A DNA stretch of 64,000 nucleotides. Source: Fuerstiella marisgermanici. Lineage in GTDB: Bacteria; Planctomycetota; Planctomycetia; Planctomycetales; Planctomycetaceae. The notes below the pieces were generated by a model. It was not told the origin of the DNA and made no database searches. It saw nothing but the letters and a program-made list of their open reading frames with translations. Location of the stretch: NCBI RefSeq assembly GCF_001983935.1, contig NZ_CP017641.1:806001-870000 (forward strand), read 5' to 3'. This document shows, one piece after another, positions 63,947-64,000 of this stretch (the stretch's first letter is position 1; each line of letters opens with the position of its first letter). Both the position numbers and the translations under genes were made by a program.

Positions 63947-64000
63947 CGCCAGCACCCACGGTCGCTTCACCGCCGGTCAGCCGCTGGTTCGCGTGCAAAT
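63943..64000 (+). CDS. Start of a further gene, cut by the window end
   Basis: An ATG at 63943 overlaps the stop of the DUF4432 gene and opens a frame reading MTPAPTVASPPVSRWFACK to the window edge. Only 19 residues are visible, so no family can be named. Confidence 0.5.
   Translation, partial: MTPAPTVASPPVSRWFACK

Overview
The window is one contiguous piece of a planctomycete chromosome, probably from a marine Planctomycetaceae-type bacterium related to Fuerstiella, Gimesia or Rubinisphaera. The assignment rests on gene content: PSD1/DUF1549-DUF1553 and DUF1501 proteins, DUF1559 proteins, DUF1080 proteins, a sulfatase, MJ0042-type zinc-ribbon membrane proteins, CRTAC1/VCBS proteins, a Tat-exported Gfo/Idh oxidoreductase and a complete Na+-NQR. 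This is inference from gene content, not a marker-gene placement. I recognised no rRNA, tRNA or CRISPR array.

Layout. 1-4.4 kb: two zinc-ribbon membrane proteins and a small membrane protein. 4.5-4.6 kb: a near-perfect 123-bp palindromic repeat. 4.9-5.8 kb: HDAC-family deacetylase. 6.3-12.5 kb: pyruvate dehydrogenase complex aceE-aceF-lpdA plus a 58-aa membrane peptide. 12.8-21 kb: nqrABCDEF, an Sfp-type phosphopantetheinyl transferase, and a flavin transferase ApbE fused to an NqrM-like maturation domain. 21-32.8 kb: housekeeping genes (phosphohexomutase, coaE, rho, ribH, a thioredoxin lipoprotein, nusB, nadK), a large zinc-ribbon protein, a methyltransferase-yceH pair and a peroxiredoxin. 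32.8-40.3 kb: accessory catabolic genes (amidohydrolase, Gfo/Idh oxidoreductase, sulfatase, DUF1080 lipoprotein). Among them are two group II intron-like remnants in permuted order (3' part, hypothetical gene, 5' part). 40.3-45 kb: prfB with its programmed +1 frameshift site, a membrane protein, purD and a DUF309 gene. 45-50.4 kb: a repeat-containing spacer and the PSCyt1-LamG-PSD1/DUF1501 pair. 50.5-56 kb: histidine kinase, HTH-REC regulator, mnmG and moeA. 56-61.3 kb: CRTAC1 protein, a pentahaem membrane cytochrome with a C-terminal helical-repeat region, and a small secreted protein. 61.4-64 kb: a second copy of the palindromic repeat, a DUF1559 gene broken by an in-frame TGA, a 257-bp element with terminal inverted repeats, a DUF4432 protein and the start of one more gene.

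Functional themes. Pyruvate oxidation supplies NADH to the Na+-pumping NADH:quinone oxidoreductase, whose flavinylation and Fe-S maturation functions are joined in one downstream protein. Exported haem proteins, the sulfatase, DUF1080 and DUF1501 genes fit a polysaccharide-degrading planctomycete lifestyle. The least ordinary features are the ApbE-NqrM fusion, the diverged flavin-acceptor motif in NqrB, the permuted intron remnants, several palindromic repeats, and the in-frame stop in the DUF1559 gene.
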